From: Sphingomicrobium sp. | Lineage (GTDB): Bacteria; Pseudomonadota; Alphaproteobacteria; Sphingomonadales; Sphingomonadaceae | DNA: 64,000 nucleotides | NCBI GenBank assembly: GCA_030447545.1 | Contig: JAUJOV010000003.1 | Location: 1 to 64,000 of the forward strand | Direction of reading: 5' to 3' | In this document: piece after piece, positions 9,167 to 20,675 of the stretch | Numbering within the stretch: position 1 is the first letter of the stretch | Layout: the number at the start of each line of letters is the position of its first letter | Position numbers and translations under genes: made by a program | Notes under the pieces: generated by a model | Database searches by the model: none | Seen by the model: only the letters and a program-made list of their open reading frames with translations | Told to the model about the DNA's origin: nothing

Positions 9167-9505
9167 ATGACCTATGTCGTCACCGACGCCTGCATCCGCT
9201 GCAAATATATGGATTGCGTCGAGGTCTGCCCGGTCGACTGCTTCTACGAGGGCGAGACGATGCTGGTCATCAACCCCAACGAATGCATCGACTGCGGCGT
9301 GTGCGAGCCCGAGTGCCCGGCCGAAGCGATCCTGCCCGATACCGAGAGCGGCCTTGAGAAATGGCTCGAGCTCAACACCACCTATTCGGCCGAATGGCCC
9401 AACATCACGCGCAAGAAGGACAGCCCTGCGGACGCCGACGAGCACAAGGGCGAAGACGGCAAGTTCGACAAATACTTTACGCCTGACCCCGGCGCGGGTG
9501 ACTGA
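9167..9505 (+). CDS. fdxA: Ferredoxin FdxA (two-cluster type)
   Basis: 112 residues starting [20 protein letters not shown], with a second cluster motif [12 protein letters not shown]. The cysteine pattern (CxxC..CxxxCP and CxxCxxCxxxCP) matches the 7Fe/8Fe ferredoxins named FdxA, and the extended acidic C-terminus is typical. A cytoplasmic electron carrier. GGAG precedes the ATG. It is transcribed after the S4 gene with a 47-bp gap and converges on the MipA gene, leaving only 10 bp between the stops. Confidence 0.95.
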   Translation: MTYVVTDACIRCKYMDCVEVCPVDCFYEGETMLVINPNECIDCGVCEPECPAEAILPDTESGLEKWLELNTTYSAEWPNITRKKDSPADADEHKGEDGKFDKYFTPDPGAGD

Positions 9506-9515
9506 AAGCCTCGGC

Positions 9516-10291
9516 TCAGCGCCGGACGGTGAAGGTGTAGCTGAGCCCAATTCCGCCCGACAGCTGGTTGCGTGAGCCGAGCTCGCGGACGATCGGCGAC
9601 CGGGCGGCATCGCCGAGCAGCCGCTCGTAGCGGGCGAAGCCGAACATGCCGAAGCGCGGGCTGAACTGGCGCGACAGCCCGCTGGCCAGCGCCGCAGCAT
9701 GCAGGCCGCCATCGGGCCGGTACGCGGCAGCCCCGAGGCCAGGGCCGCCGCCGTGTCCACTCCGAAATAGGCGCGCTGATAGCGGCTGTCGGAGAACAGC
9801 AGCCGCGGGCCGATCGAGAACACGTACTGGTCGCCGTCACGCCAGATCTGGTCGGCGCCGATGGATCCGACCAGCCCCTCGTGGCCGCCGATGCCCTTGA
9901 GCAGCTCGCCCCGCACGCGGGTCGACTCGCTGGGCTCGAACTGCGCGTATGCTCCCGCTTCGAAGGTCGTCGGCACCTTTCCGACCGGCGCGCCGACATC
10001 CGAGTTCTTGCGGCTGCCCTCGATATTGGCGGCTGGCCCGGCGGCGAAACCCTTGCCCGAGATGAGCGGGATGGCGAAGCTGTCGTCCGGAGCCTCGAAG
10101 CGGAAGGGGTCGGTGCCCCGGGCAACATCCACGTCGAAGAGCGGCGCGACCTCGCGGTCGTCGGCCCCGATGAATTCCGGCCTGATCTGCGCCCCGAGCC
10201 CGACCCGCACGCGCCAGTCGTCGCTGTCCTGCGCCTGGGCGGGCGTCGATGCGCATAGGACGGCAGCGCCGGCGAGCAGCAGGAGTCTCAT
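9516..10291 (-). CDS. MipA/OmpV-family outer-membrane protein, one frame break
   Basis: The start at 10291 gives a signal peptide (MRLLLLAGAAVLCASTPAQA). Beta-strand-rich sequence follows: VGLGAQIRPEFIGADDREVA, YAQFEPSESTRVRGELLKG and FSIGPRLLFSDSRYQRAYFG. After DTAAALASGLP the frame breaks near 9735. The expected AYRPDGGLHAAALASGLSRQ, FSPRFGMFGFARYERLLGDA and the barrel end GLSYTFTVRR follow in another frame to a TGA at 9516. MipA/OmpV proteins are outer-membrane barrels, some linked to murein-hydrolase scaffolding. The break looks like one missing base. Confidence 0.8.
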
Positions 10292-10430
10292 GTCTGCGCA
10301 AACCGCTGTCGGCCGAGTTGGTTGCAGAGCCGTTATCAGCGGCGGGGAGGGCGACACCGTCCGACCCGAATCGTCGGACTTCGACGCAGTGCGGACATAC
10401 CAAACCAGGCTGTCCATGCCTGAGGCTAAA

Positions 10431-10466
10431 GGGACCGGGCAGGATGATGCGGTACTGCCCGGTCCC
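10431..10466 (-). terminator. Intrinsic terminator after the DUF2935 gene
   Basis: A perfect 12-base inverted repeat (GGGACCGGGCAG at 10431-10442 and CTGCCCGGTCCC at 10455-10466, 12-base loop). On the minus strand TTT follows the stem. It lies 36 bp past the DUF2935 stop. The remaining sequence up to the MipA start at 10291 holds no gene that I can recognise. Confidence 0.7.
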
Positions 10467-10501
10467 TGCCGCAGTGGAGGGCGAGCTGCGGCTATGACTT
10501 C

Positions 10502-11471
10502 CTAAGCTGCCCGCGTAAGCTCGTCCTTGAACCTTACCGCTTCGCGTCGAACATGGTCGGCGAGCGCCGGGTGGATGATGCTCTTGATCTGCCCGGTCTG
10601 AATGCCCTTCTCTGCCGCTGTCTTGAAGTTGATGATCGTTTGCGCGGCGGCCATCGCCGGGTCCTTGCTGCGGACCGGCGCGCGTTCCAGGCTCGCGAAC
10701 TGACCGGCAGCCGTTTCGGCGACTTGCTTTAGCGCCGCCTCGTCAGGATCGAGCAGGTCATTGATGAACAGTGCGTGCTCTTCCATCTTGTCCGCCCAGA
10801 ACGGCACGACCTCCCGGCGGTCGAAGGCAGCGTTGCCGCCGTTGAGCTGAGCCAGACGGCGCGTAAAGCGCTCGGCCTCTTTGCGCGTGTGGTCGAAGAA
10901 GCTCGGCCACACCAGCGACCGCATCTGACCACTCGTTTGCGCGGCCTCCATTCGAGCCTTGTAGTCGATGAAAGCGCTCGCCAGGCTCATGGTCCTGTTG
11001 TTCAGCGTGATATGGTCTCCCTGGCGCACTGTGCCGCTGCGCAGGCCGGCGAGATGGTCAGCGAACTGCCGTTGGAACCGCTCCGCCTCGCCACGCGGGC
11101 CGGCCAGCTCCGCCCCCGGCATAAGCATGACGAAGAACATCGCGTGCTCCATCATGATGTCGCCCCAGAACAACGTGTCGGCAACCGAGTGCACGACCGG
11201 GTCCATGCTTCCAGGAGGGGGCCACGTAGATCGGCTTGGTTCCGCCGTTAAGCGTGCCGACCGGCACTCCGGCGACGGTCTGCGGAGCGAAAGGACCGGT
11301 CTCGACGTTGGGGAAGGCTGGAACGCCAAGCGCCTGCATTGCCGGCGCGCAGCCGGTCGCACCGAGCACAACTGTGCTCACGAGAGTCACTCCGGCCATT
11401 TGCACCATGCTGCGGCGAGTCAGCGGTTTTTGCATCACTGGTGGTCCACTCGGGTCCGGACGCTGGGTCAT
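10502..11471 (-). CDS. Exported DUF2935 two-domain four-helix-bundle protein, one frame break
   Basis: The start ATG at 11471 has an AGGAGG ribosome site. The N-terminus has a twin-arginine-like motif and lipobox (LTRRSMVQMAGV ... LGATGC), so export by Tat with lipid anchoring is likely. The frame breaks at a G-run near 11215. The body resumes as GSMDPVVHSVADTLFWGDIM and contains two copies of a DUF2935-like helical bundle with His/Glu metal-type positions: MMEHAMFF, ADHLAGL, FFDHTRKEAERF, then MEEHALFINDLLD and LADHVRREAVRF. DUF2935 resembles diiron/hemerythrin bundles; metal binding is inference. Its promoter matches that of the divergent ECF sigma gene. Confidence 0.75.
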
Positions 11472-11528
11472 CTTTTTTCCTCCTACTCCCCCACTCTGCG
11501 AGCTTCGACGTCCGAACTCGACGTCGGG

Positions 11529-11556
11529 TTTGATCACGTGAACGAAAAAAGGTTCC
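11529..11556 (-). promoter_or_regulatory. Putative ECF-sigma promoter for the DUF2935 gene
   Basis: On the minus strand GGAACC (11556-11551), a 16-base spacer and ATCAAA (11534-11529), 58 bp before the start codon. The same hexamers at the same spacing occur in the opposite direction for the sigma gene. Confidence 0.55.
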
Positions 11557-11573
11557 CGGCTGCAGGGGCCGCG

Positions 11574-11601
11574 GGAACCTTTTCACTCCAACCTCATCGA
11601 A
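11574..11601 (+). promoter_or_regulatory. Putative autoregulatory ECF-sigma promoter
   Basis: GGAACC (11574-11579), a 16-base spacer and ATCGAA (11596-11601), 22 bp upstream of the sigma-factor ATG. It mirrors the minus-strand element at 11529-11556. The two -35 boxes form the arms of an inverted repeat (GGTTCCCG ... CGGGAACC). Confidence 0.55.
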
Positions 11602-11623
11602 TGGGTTCGGGTGAAGGAGCGAC

Positions 11624-12394
11624 ATGACCGCGCAGCCGAAGCTCGCATATGAGCAACTCGCGGATGACGACCTTGCGCGGCTGGCGGCCGCGCATGACGA
11701 GGCAGCGGTGGCGCTGATCACCAGCCGCAACAACCGGCGGCTGTATCGAGCTGCTTGGGGCATCCTGAAGAACCATGCGGATGCAGAGGACGCGGTGCAG
11801 AACACCTACTTGAAAGCGTTCCGCGCGATTGGCGAGTTCCAGGCGCGGTCGTCGCTTTCGACGTGGCTTACACGAATCGCGATCAACGAAGCGCTGTCAC
11901 GCAAACGTGAGGCGGAACGATGGTGGTCCCGATTAGCCGCGGACTGCGTGATCAACATCGACCACTGCAGGGAGCGGCTCATGCGCGGCTCGATCCACTT
12001 GTCCCAACCGGATGCGGAGTTGGCGCGCGAGCAGATTCGCAAGCTTCTGCAGCAGGCAATCGCACGGCTCCCTGAGCGGTTCCGAATCGTGTTCGTCCTG
12101 CGCGACGTCGAGGAGATGAGCGTCCAGGAAGTCTCCGAGGTACTGCAGATCCCGGCCGCGACCGTGAAAACGCGGCTCCACCGCGCACGCAAGCGCCTGC
12201 AGGAGGCGCTGTCGCCCGAGCTCAAGGCGATCCTTGCTGAAACCCTGCCGTTCGCAGGCTCTCGCTGCGCGGGTCTGACCGACCGGCTTCTCCAGGCTTT
12301 GCGCGAGCAGCGTCCGCACGCCGGTACAGCGAGTGGATCCAATCCCGCGCTCGAACCCCCGGATGGCAACAGCGATCAGTCGAGGGAGCTGTGA
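11624..12394 (+). CDS. ECF-family RNA polymerase sigma factor
   Basis: 256 residues. Region 2 is visible as LYRAAWGILKNHADAEDAVQ and FQARSSLSTWLTRIAINEAL. Region 4 is LPERFRIVFVLRDVEEMSVQ followed by the helix-turn-helix EVLQIPAATVKTRLHRARKR. It is longer than the usual 180-200 residues because of a C-terminal extension of about 60 residues (from FAGSRCAGLTDRLLQAL) that may regulate it. No anti-sigma gene is adjacent. The matched promoter pair suggests that it activates itself and the divergent DUF2935 lipoprotein. Confidence 0.92.
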   Translation: MTAQPKLAYEQLADDDLARLAAAHDEAAVALITSRNNRRLYRAAWGILKNHADAEDAVQNTYLKAFRAIGEFQARSSLSTWLTRIAINEALSRKREAERWWSRLAADCVINIDHCRERLMRGSIHLSQPDAELAREQIRKLLQQAIARLPERFRIVFVLRDVEEMSVQEVSEVLQIPAATVKTRLHRARKRLQEALSPELKAILAETLPFAGSRCAGLTDRLLQALREQRPHAGTASGSNPALEPPDGNSDQSREL

Positions 12395-12458
12395 CATGGC
12401 ACTTCGAGACGCTCACCGGCTGTCCGCCCCCGTCACGGCCAAGTTCGGGGTGCTGGGT

Positions 12459-12520
12459 AACGTCCGCTTTCCGCCTAAACCGGACGTTAGTCGACCGTCC
12501 GCTTTCGACCCAAATCGGAC
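12459..12520. repeat. Two copies of a GTCCGCTTTC...CGGAC hairpin element
   Basis: Copy one has perfect arms AACGTCCG (12459-12466) and CGGACGTT (12481-12488). Copy two has arms GTCCG (12497-12501) and CGGAC (12516-12520) and shares the inner sequence GCTTTC. A third, decayed copy lies at 13119-13143. They fill the gap between the sigma factor and the COG4315 gene and look like dispersed REP-type elements. Confidence 0.65.
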
Positions 12521-12594
12521 ATTCGCGTCCGTAAGTGCCGTTTCGCGTTGGGAACGGCAGTACTGCGTTTCAACTTCCACTCACGGAGGATGCC

Positions 12595-13056
12595 ATGAAG
12601 CTCACCCTTGCCACTCTCGGCGCAGCGGCGTTCGCGTTAAGCGCCTGCGCCACCGTTCCAGCCGCTCCGCTGCCGGTCAGACCAGTGACTGTCACCACAG
12701 CCACGAAGGCTCCATTCGGTACGTATCTGGTCGATCGAGCAGGCCGCTCACTCTACATACTTGAGGGTACGCGCAACGAGTCCCGCATGAGTCGCTGCGA
12801 CGCGGATTGCCTGCGTGTGTGGCCCCCGCTGCATGTGGGCGGGCCGCCTGTCGGTGGGCCTGGAGTTGATCCCGCGAGATTGGCGACGGTGCCCATGCAT
12901 GGCGCACCCCACGTCACCTATGGTGGTTGGCCGCTGTACTATTATGTGCGCGATCGCGGGCCCGGAGATACAACCGGCCAGCACGTCACGGACCAGTGGG
13001 GCACCTGGCATCTGATTTCGCCCTCGGGCGAGCCGATCAGACCAGCCGGGCACTAG
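12595..13056 (+). CDS. COG4315-type secreted lipoprotein
   Basis: 153 residues. An ATG with a CGGAGG site opens a lipoprotein signal (MKLTLATLGAAAFALSAC). The mature part reads PFGTYLVDRAGRSLYILEGT, SRCDADCLRVWPPLHVGG and MHGAPHVTYGGWPLYYYVRD, then HVTDQWGTWHLISPSGEPI. Repeated G-x-x-L-Y blocks with paired Cys match the predicted lipoproteins of COG4315. Biochemical function is unknown. It sits downstream of the ECF sigma gene in the same direction and may belong to its regulon, although two palindromic repeats intervene. Confidence 0.82.
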   Translation: MKLTLATLGAAAFALSACATVPAAPLPVRPVTVTTATKAPFGTYLVDRAGRSLYILEGTRNESRMSRCDADCLRVWPPLHVGGPPVGGPGVDPARLATVPMHGAPHVTYGGWPLYYYVRDRGPGDTTGQHVTDQWGTWHLISPSGEPIRPAGH

Positions 13057-13118
13057 GTCCACACTGAAGCCACGCCACCAGGCGATGCAGGAGAACAATG
13101 AACTGGCGAGCCGTCACT

Positions 13119-13143
13119 GTCCGCTTTCACCCCAAGCAGACAT
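13119..13143. repeat. Third, degenerate GTCCGCTTTC element
   Basis: GTCCGCTTTCACCCCAAGCA followed by GACAT resembles the copies at 12459-12520, with an imperfect right arm. It lies between the ends of the convergent COG4315 and cysNC genes. Confidence 0.5.
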
Positions 13144-13169
13144 GAGGGGCTCCGCTTCCGACGCAGCCG

Positions 13170-15098
13170 CTACACCCGCTGACGGAGGATCTGCTGGGCG
13201 ACGATGAGGTCGGCGGCTTCCTCGGGGCTCATGGATGTGGTGTCGATCCTGATCTCCGGCTCCTGCGGCGGCTCGTAGGGGCTGTCGATGCCGGTGAAAT
13301 TGGCGATCTCGCCGGCGCGCGCCTTGGCGTAGAGGCCCTTGGGGTCGCGCTTCTCGGCCTCGGCCAGCGGCGTGTCGACGAACACCTCGAAAAACTCGCC
13401 CTCGGGCAGCATTGACCGGACCAGCTCGCGCTCGGCGCGGAACGGCGAGATGAAGGCGGTCAGCACGACCAGCCCGGCATCCGCCATCAGCCGCGCAACT
13501 TCGCCGACGCGGCGGATGTTCTCGATACGGTCGGCTTCGGTGAAGCCGAGGTCGCGGTTGAGCCCGTGCCGCACATTGTCGCCGTCGAGCAGGAAGCTGT
13601 GCCGCCCGCGCGCGACCAGCTTCTTCTCGACGATGTTGGCGATGGTCGACTTGCCCGATCCCGACAGGCCGGTGAACCACAGCACCGCAGGCTTCTGCCC
13701 CTTCAATGCGGCGTGGGTCTCGCGGCTGATCTCGAGGTGCTGGCGGTGGATGTTCATCGCGCGGCGAAGCGCGAAGTGGAGCATTCCCGCCGCGACCGTG
13801 GCATTGGTCAGCTTGTCGATCAGGATGAACCCGCCAAGCACCCGGTTTGGCGAGCCGCCGGGCACCGCATAGGGCTCGAACACGATCTCGCGATCGGTCG
13901 CGATCTCGGCCACGCCGATCGAATTGAGCTCGAGCGTCTTGGCCGCGAGATGCTCGAGCGTGTTGACGTTCACTTCGTACTTGGGCTCGTGCACCGTCGC
14001 GGTGACGACCTGCGTGCCAAGTTTCAGCCAGTAGCCCCGCCCGGGCAGAAGCTCGTGCTCGTCCATCCAGACGATCACTGCCTCGAACTGGTCGGCCGCT
14101 TCGGGCGGAAGCGCCGCAGCGCAGATCACGTCGCCGCGCGAGCAGTCGACCTCATCGGTCAGCGTGACGGTGACCGACTGGCCCGCGACCGCTTCGTCGA
14201 GGTCGCCGTCCGCGGTCACGATGCGCGCAATGTGCGTCGTTCGGCCCGAAGGCAGGATCCGCACTTCGCTGCCCGCGCCCATCGTGCCCGACGCGATCTG
14301 GCCGGCAAAGCCGCGGAACGACTGGTCGGGCCGGTTGACCCACTGCACCGGCATGCGCAGCGGCTTTTGCGCCTCCGCCGTCGCATCGAGCTCCACGCTG
14401 TCGAGATATTCGAGCAGGCTCGGCCCGCGGTACCAAGCGGTGCGACCGCTGCGCTGGCTGATATTGTCGCCGTTGAGCCCCGACACCGGAATCGCGGTCC
14501 AGTCGGCAATGCCGATCCGGTCGGCAAACAGCCGATAATCGGTCGTGATCGCCTCGAACGCGGCCTCGTCATAATCGACCAGGTCCATCTTGGTGATCGC
14601 CACCGCGAAGCGCCGGATCCCGATCAGCTGCGCGAGAAAGGAGTGCCGCCGCGTCTGCGTGAGCACGCCCTTGCGCGCATCGACCAGGAGCACCGCGACG
14701 TCGGCCGTCGAGGCGCCGGTGACCATGTTGCGCGTGTACTGCTCGTGGCCCGGCGTGTCGGCGACGATGAACTTGCGCTTCTCGCTCGAGAAGAAGCGGT
14801 AGGCGACGTCGATCGTGATCCCCTGCTCGCGCTCCGCGGCCAGCCCGTCGACCAGCAGCGCGAAGTCGATCTTCTGCCCCTGCGTCCCCTGGTTCTTGCT
14901 GTCCGCCTCGAGCGCGGCGAGCTGGTCGTCGAAGATCTGCCGCGTGTCGTAGAGCAGCCGCCCGATCAGCGTCGACTTGCCGTCGTCGACGCTGCCGCAG
15001 GTGATGAAGCGCAGCAGCTCCTTGTGCTCGTGGCGCGTCAGCCACTGGCGCACGTCCTCGCGGATCAGCTCGCGGTCATGGTCGAGGGGGCGGGTCAG
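13170..15098 (-). CDS. cysNC: Bifunctional sulfate adenylyltransferase subunit 1 / APS kinase
   Basis: About 642 residues. The N-terminal CysN part is an EF-Tu-like GTPase: [18 protein letters not shown] (P-loop), [19 protein letters not shown] (G3) and TKMDLVD (G4). The C-terminal CysC part begins [20 protein letters not shown] and contains [20 protein letters not shown]. It activates sulfate to APS with CysD and then phosphorylates it to PAPS. No ATG or GTG exists in frame near the expected start. The best candidate is a CTG at 15098 overlapping the cysD stop (CTGA) behind GGAGGG. Confidence 0.93.
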   Translation of the reverse strand: MTRPLDHDRELIREDVRQWLTRHEHKELLRFITCGSVDDGKSTLIGRLLYDTRQIFDDQLAALEADSKNQGTQGQKIDFALLVDGLAAEREQGITIDVAYRFFSSEKRKFIVADTPGHEQYTRNMVTGASTADVAVLLVDARKGVLTQTRRHSFLAQLIGIRRFAVAITKMDLVDYDEAAFEAITTDYRLFADRIGIADWTAIPVSGLNGDNISQRSGRTAWYRGPSLLEYLDSVELDATAEAQKPLRMPVQWVNRPDQSFRGFAGQIASGTMGAGSEVRILPSGRTTHIARIVTADGDLDEAVAGQSVTVTLTDEVDCSRGDVICAAALPPEAADQFEAVIVWMDEHELLPGRGYWLKLGTQVVTATVHEPKYEVNVNTLEHLAAKTLELNSIGVAEIATDREIVFEPYAVPGGSPNRVLGGFILIDKLTNATVAAGMLHFALRRAMNIHRQHLEISRETHAALKGQKPAVLWFTGLSGSGKSTIANIVEKKLVARGRHSFLLDGDNVRHGLNRDLGFTEADRIENIRRVGEVARLMADAGLVVLTAFISPFRAERELVRSMLPEGEFFEVFVDTPLAEAEKRDPKGLYAKARAGEIANFTGIDSPYEPPQEPEIRIDTTSMSPEEAADLIVAQQILRQRV

Positions 15099-15997
15099 AA
15101 ATAGCCCTCCTGCTTCTTCTTCTCCATGCTTGCCGCCCCGGCGTCGCGGTCGATCGCCCGGCCCTGCCGCTCCGACGTGGTGGTCAGCAGCATCTCCGCG
15201 ACCACTTCCTCGACCGTGCAGGCCTCGCTCTCGACTGCTCCGCTCAACGGATAGCAGCCAAGGGTCCGGAACCGCACCTGGCGCGCCTGCGGCTGCTCCC
15301 CGGGCTCGAGGGGCATGCGCTCGTCGTCCACCATCAGGATCATGCCGTCGCGCTCCACCGTCGGCCGCTCGGCGGCGAAGTAGAGCGGCACGATCTCGAT
15401 ATTCTCGCGCAATATGTATTGCCACACGTCGAGCTCGGTCCAGTTGGACAAAGGGAACACCCGCACGCTCTCGCCCTTGTTCTTGCGCACGTTGTACAGC
15501 GACCACAGCTCGGGCCGCTGCCGCTTGGGGTCCCAGCGGTGGTTGCGGTCGCGGAAGCTGAACACGCGCTCCTTCGCGCGGCTCTTCTCCTCGTCGCGCC
15601 GGGCCCCGCCGAACGCCGCGTCGAAGCCGTGCGCGTCGAGCGCCTGCTTCAGCCCTTCCGTCTTCCACATGTCCGTGTGCACCGGCCCATGGTCGAACGG
15701 GTTGATGCCGAGCTTCTCGGCCTCGGGGTTCCTGTGGACGATCAGCCTCACGCCGGGCTCGCGGCCGATCTTCTCGCGCAGCGCGTACATGTCCCTGAAC
15801 TTCCAGGTCGTATCGACGTGGAGCAGCGGGAAGGGCAAAGGCGCGGGGTGGAACGCCTTCCTGGCAAGGTGCAGCATCACCGCCGAATCCTTGCCGATCG
15901 AATAGAGCATCACCGGCCGCTCGGCCTCGGCGACCGTTTCGCGCATGATGTGCATGCTCTCGGCCTCGAGCCGGTCAAGGTGAGTCAGCTGGCGCAT
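15095..15997 (-). CDS. cysD: Sulfate adenylyltransferase subunit 2
   Basis: 300 residues, full length. The N-terminus has the PP-loop motif [20 protein letters not shown], followed by [40 protein letters not shown] and the C-terminal [12 protein letters not shown]. It is the ATP-pyrophosphatase-type subunit that forms adenosine phosphosulfate with the CysN GTPase. The stop overlaps the likely cysNC start by 4 bp, so the two form an operon. Confidence 0.96.
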   Translation of the reverse strand: MRQLTHLDRLEAESMHIMRETVAEAERPVMLYSIGKDSAVMLHLARKAFHPAPLPFPLLHVDTTWKFRDMYALREKIGREPGVRLIVHRNPEAEKLGINPFDHGPVHTDMWKTEGLKQALDAHGFDAAFGGARRDEEKSRAKERVFSFRDRNHRWDPKRQRPELWSLYNVRKNKGESVRVFPLSNWTELDVWQYILRENIEIVPLYFAAERPTVERDGMILMVDDERMPLEPGEQPQARQVRFRTLGCYPLSGAVESEACTVEEVVAEMLLTTTSERQGRAIDRDAGAASMEKKKQEGYF

Positions 15998-16121
15998 GGG
16001 GTCAGATGATCGCGGAACAGGCGGGGCTTGGCGACAGGTTCATTTTCGGGGGATTCATGTTCGAGCAAGGCCCGATGCGCGACAGCGGCCGCCGGTTCAA
16101 GTGAAAAAATCGGAGATTCTC

Positions 16122-16613
16122 GTGGGCAAACGCCTCCTTACCGCACCTCTGCTGTGCCTCTTCGCGGCCTCAGCGGCCGGGGCGCAGGCCCCCGCTGCCG
16201 GCCAGGCGCAAAGCTCCGCCACCCGCGCCGAGCTGATCCAGAAGCTCGACGAGAGCTTCGCCCGGGTCGACGCCGACAAGAACGGCGCGATCGACCGGGG
16301 CGAGATCCAGGCGCTCGAGGCGAAGATTACCGAGCAGGCCCAGGCCAACGTTCAGAAGCAGCTCGCCGAGCAGTTCGCCAGGCTCGACGCCGACAGGAAC
16401 GGCCAGCTCAGCCTCGCCGAGTTCCAGGCGGGCGCCACGGTCCGCGCGAACGCCAGGCCCGACGCAGCGATCCAGCGGCTCGACTCGAACAGGGACGGCA
16501 AGATCAGCCGCGACGAGTACAGGGCGCGGCAGCTCGGCCAGTTCGACAGCCTCGATGCGAACAAGGACGGGACCGTGACGGCCGCGGAAGCCGCCAAAGC
16601 GGCCGGCCGCTAG
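16122..16613 (+). CDS. Exported four-EF-hand calcium-binding protein
   Basis: 163 residues from a GTG at 16122 (CGGAG 7 bp upstream; an in-frame GTG at 16101 is less likely). A signal peptide GKRLLTAPLLCLFAASAAGA is followed by four EF-hand loops: DADKNGAIDRGE, DADRNGQLSLAE, DSNRDGKISRDE and DANKDGTVTAAE. All keep the D-x-D/N-x-D/N-G pattern with acidic position 12, so calcium binding is expected. Its role, perhaps periplasmic calcium buffering or signalling, is unknown. It is a single gene between the divergent cysDNC operon and the thiC riboswitch. Confidence 0.88.
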   Translation: MGKRLLTAPLLCLFAASAAGAQAPAAGQAQSSATRAELIQKLDESFARVDADKNGAIDRGEIQALEAKITEQAQANVQKQLAEQFARLDADRNGQLSLAEFQAGATVRANARPDAAIQRLDSNRDGKISRDEYRARQLGQFDSLDANKDGTVTAAEAAKAAGR

Positions 16614-16667
16614 CGCTCGGCCGCGCGACGCCCTAAGGCGAGCTTTCCCTGGGGAGCTGCTGGGGTT

Positions 16668-16687
16668 CCCATCAAAGTACGACTTTG

Positions 16688-16692
<5 letters not shown>
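16668..16692. promoter_or_regulatory. Perfect 10-bp hairpin overlapping the riboswitch 5' edge
   Basis: CCCATCAAAG (16668-16677), a 5-base loop, then CTTTGATGGG (16683-16692). The right arm runs into the 5' strand of the TPP aptamer, so the hairpin and the closing helix of the aptamer may compete. No T-run follows, so it is not a simple terminator. Confidence 0.6.
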
Positions 16693-19322
<2,630 letters not shown>

Positions 19323-19467
19323 GGAAGTCGGACAGCCGCTCGGCTCGCGCCGGAACCGTCCCACCACCGCACCCGGCCCGCCAAAACCGCGACCAACCGG
19401 CCTTGGCGAACGGTGCGCCGCCGTGGGGCGCATTGCCACCCCCCCGCTGGTCGCCCAGGGTCGCAGC

Positions 19468-20004
19468 ATGCTTGGCAACTCAACCCCGATCTCCTCGTAC
19501 CCGCTGCCGACACCCCTCGCGCGCCTGTCGCTGGCGATCCCGATCCTGCTCGCCGCCGGCGTTCCGGCCTCCGCCGGGCCGCCGCAGGGCGACCCATTGA
19601 GCTTCTTCGAAGGCCGCACCGAAACCGCCGGCACGATCAGGGTGCTGATGCGCAAGCCCTACCGCACGCGCAGCGTCGGCCACGGCCGGATGGAGCGCGA
19701 CGGCAGCCTGACCCTGGTCCAGCGCGTGCACGACGACGACGGCCAGCCGTCGCGCGAGCGCCGCTGGAAGGTCCGGCGGCTCGGGGCGCAGCGGTTCACC
19801 GCGGCCATGACCGAAGCGGTCGGGCCGGTGCAGATCGACAAGGTCGGCCAGAGCTACCGCTTCCGCTTCAAAATGAAGGGCAACCTCACCGCCGAGCAAT
19901 GGATGACCCTGCTTCCGGGCGGCAGGTCGGCCCGCAACACGCTCAAGGTGCGGCGCATGGGCATCACCGTCGCCACCTCGACCGGGGTCGTCCGCAAGGT
20001 CTAG
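19468..20004 (+). CDS. DUF3833-like exported protein
   Basis: 178 residues from an ATG at 19468 that opens a signal peptide (LARLSLAIPILLAAGVPASA). The body has DPLSFFEGRTETAGTIRVLM, TLVQRVHDDDGQPSRERRWK, RFTAAMTEAVGPVQIDKVGQ and RFRFKMKGNLTAEQWMTLLP. The pattern (a small beta-rich protein that starts with a filter-or-filled 'FFEGRT..G' motif) resembles DUF3833; function unknown. The stop codon overlaps the stop of the convergent UPF0178 gene at CTAG (20001-20004). Confidence 0.7.
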   Translation: MLGNSTPISSYPLPTPLARLSLAIPILLAAGVPASAGPPQGDPLSFFEGRTETAGTIRVLMRKPYRTRSVGHGRMERDGSLTLVQRVHDDDGQPSRERRWKVRRLGAQRFTAAMTEAVGPVQIDKVGQSYRFRFKMKGNLTAEQWMTLLPGGRSARNTLKVRRMGITVATSTGVVRKV

Positions 20005-20474
20005 CCGCGCCGCGCCGGCGGACTCCTCGCCAGCCGCGCCAGCGCCTCGTCCAGCGCCTGCAGGAACCGCGACCGGTCGGCCTTCGCGAACGGCGCCGGC
20101 CCGCCGACCACGTCACCTCCGGCCCGCAAGTCGGCCATGATCGCCCGCGTCGCGATCGCGCCGCCGATGCTGGACGCGGTAAACGGCTTGCCGTTGTGGC
20201 CGATCACCGTCGCGCCCTTCTTCAGGCAGCGGTCGGCGAGCAATATGTCGCCTGTGATCACCACCGCGTGGCTGTCCGCCGTCTCCACGATCCAGTCGTC
20301 CGCCGCGTCGAAGGCGTCCGACACCACCACCCGCTCGATCAGCGGATGCGCGGGCACGCGCAAGGGTGCGTTGCTGACCACCGTCACCGGCACCTCGCGG
20401 CGCCAGGCTACACGATAGACCTCGTCCTTCACCGGACAGGCGTCGGCGTCGATCAGGATGCGGATCTCGCTCAT
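20001..20474 (-). CDS. UPF0178 (DUF188, YaiI/YqxD) family protein
   Basis: 157 residues from an ATG at 20474. Family landmarks: RILIDADACPVKDEVYRVA, VSDAFDAADDWIVE, ITGDILLADRCLKKGATVIG, HNGKPFTASSIGGAIATRAI and GGPAPFAKADRSRFLQALDE. DUF188 proteins have a PIN-like fold with conserved aspartates, so nuclease activity has been suggested, but their role is not established. It converges on the DUF3833-like gene with overlapping stop codons. Confidence 0.92.
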   Translation of the reverse strand: MSEIRILIDADACPVKDEVYRVAWRREVPVTVVSNAPLRVPAHPLIERVVVSDAFDAADDWIVETADSHAVVITGDILLADRCLKKGATVIGHNGKPFTASSIGGAIATRAIMADLRAGGDVVGGPAPFAKADRSRFLQALDEALARLARSPPARRG

Positions 20475-20675
20475 CGATTCACGCATTTCCTGCCCTGTCC
20501 GACCGGGCGTTCGACGGGCCGTGCATCAGTCGTCCCGAGCCTCGCAACGATGCGCGTCCCCGCCCGTTGGTTGGGTGAAGGGGCGGCGCGATACGGCGGC
20601 CGCCTCCAGCGGCGCGAGGACTCGATCCTGCCGCCGCGCGAACCTAAAAAATCCAGCAAAAGGAGGCATCGCAAG
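20475..20675. other. Intergenic region between divergent UPF0178 and PRC-barrel genes
   Basis: About 200 bases with no recognisable gene. It ends with an AGGAGG ribosome site (20661-20666) for the PRC-barrel gene. It should hold two divergent promoters, but I cannot place them. Confidence 0.4.

Noticed and set aside
11529..11601. EcfG-type GGAAC-N16/17-CGTT promoter
   Set aside because: GGAAC is present, but CGTT falls at the wrong distance; the shared ATCRAA hexamer at a 16-base spacing fits better on both strands.
13566..15104. 512-residue plus-strand frame
   Set aside because: Antisense to cysNC; biased composition and no domain.
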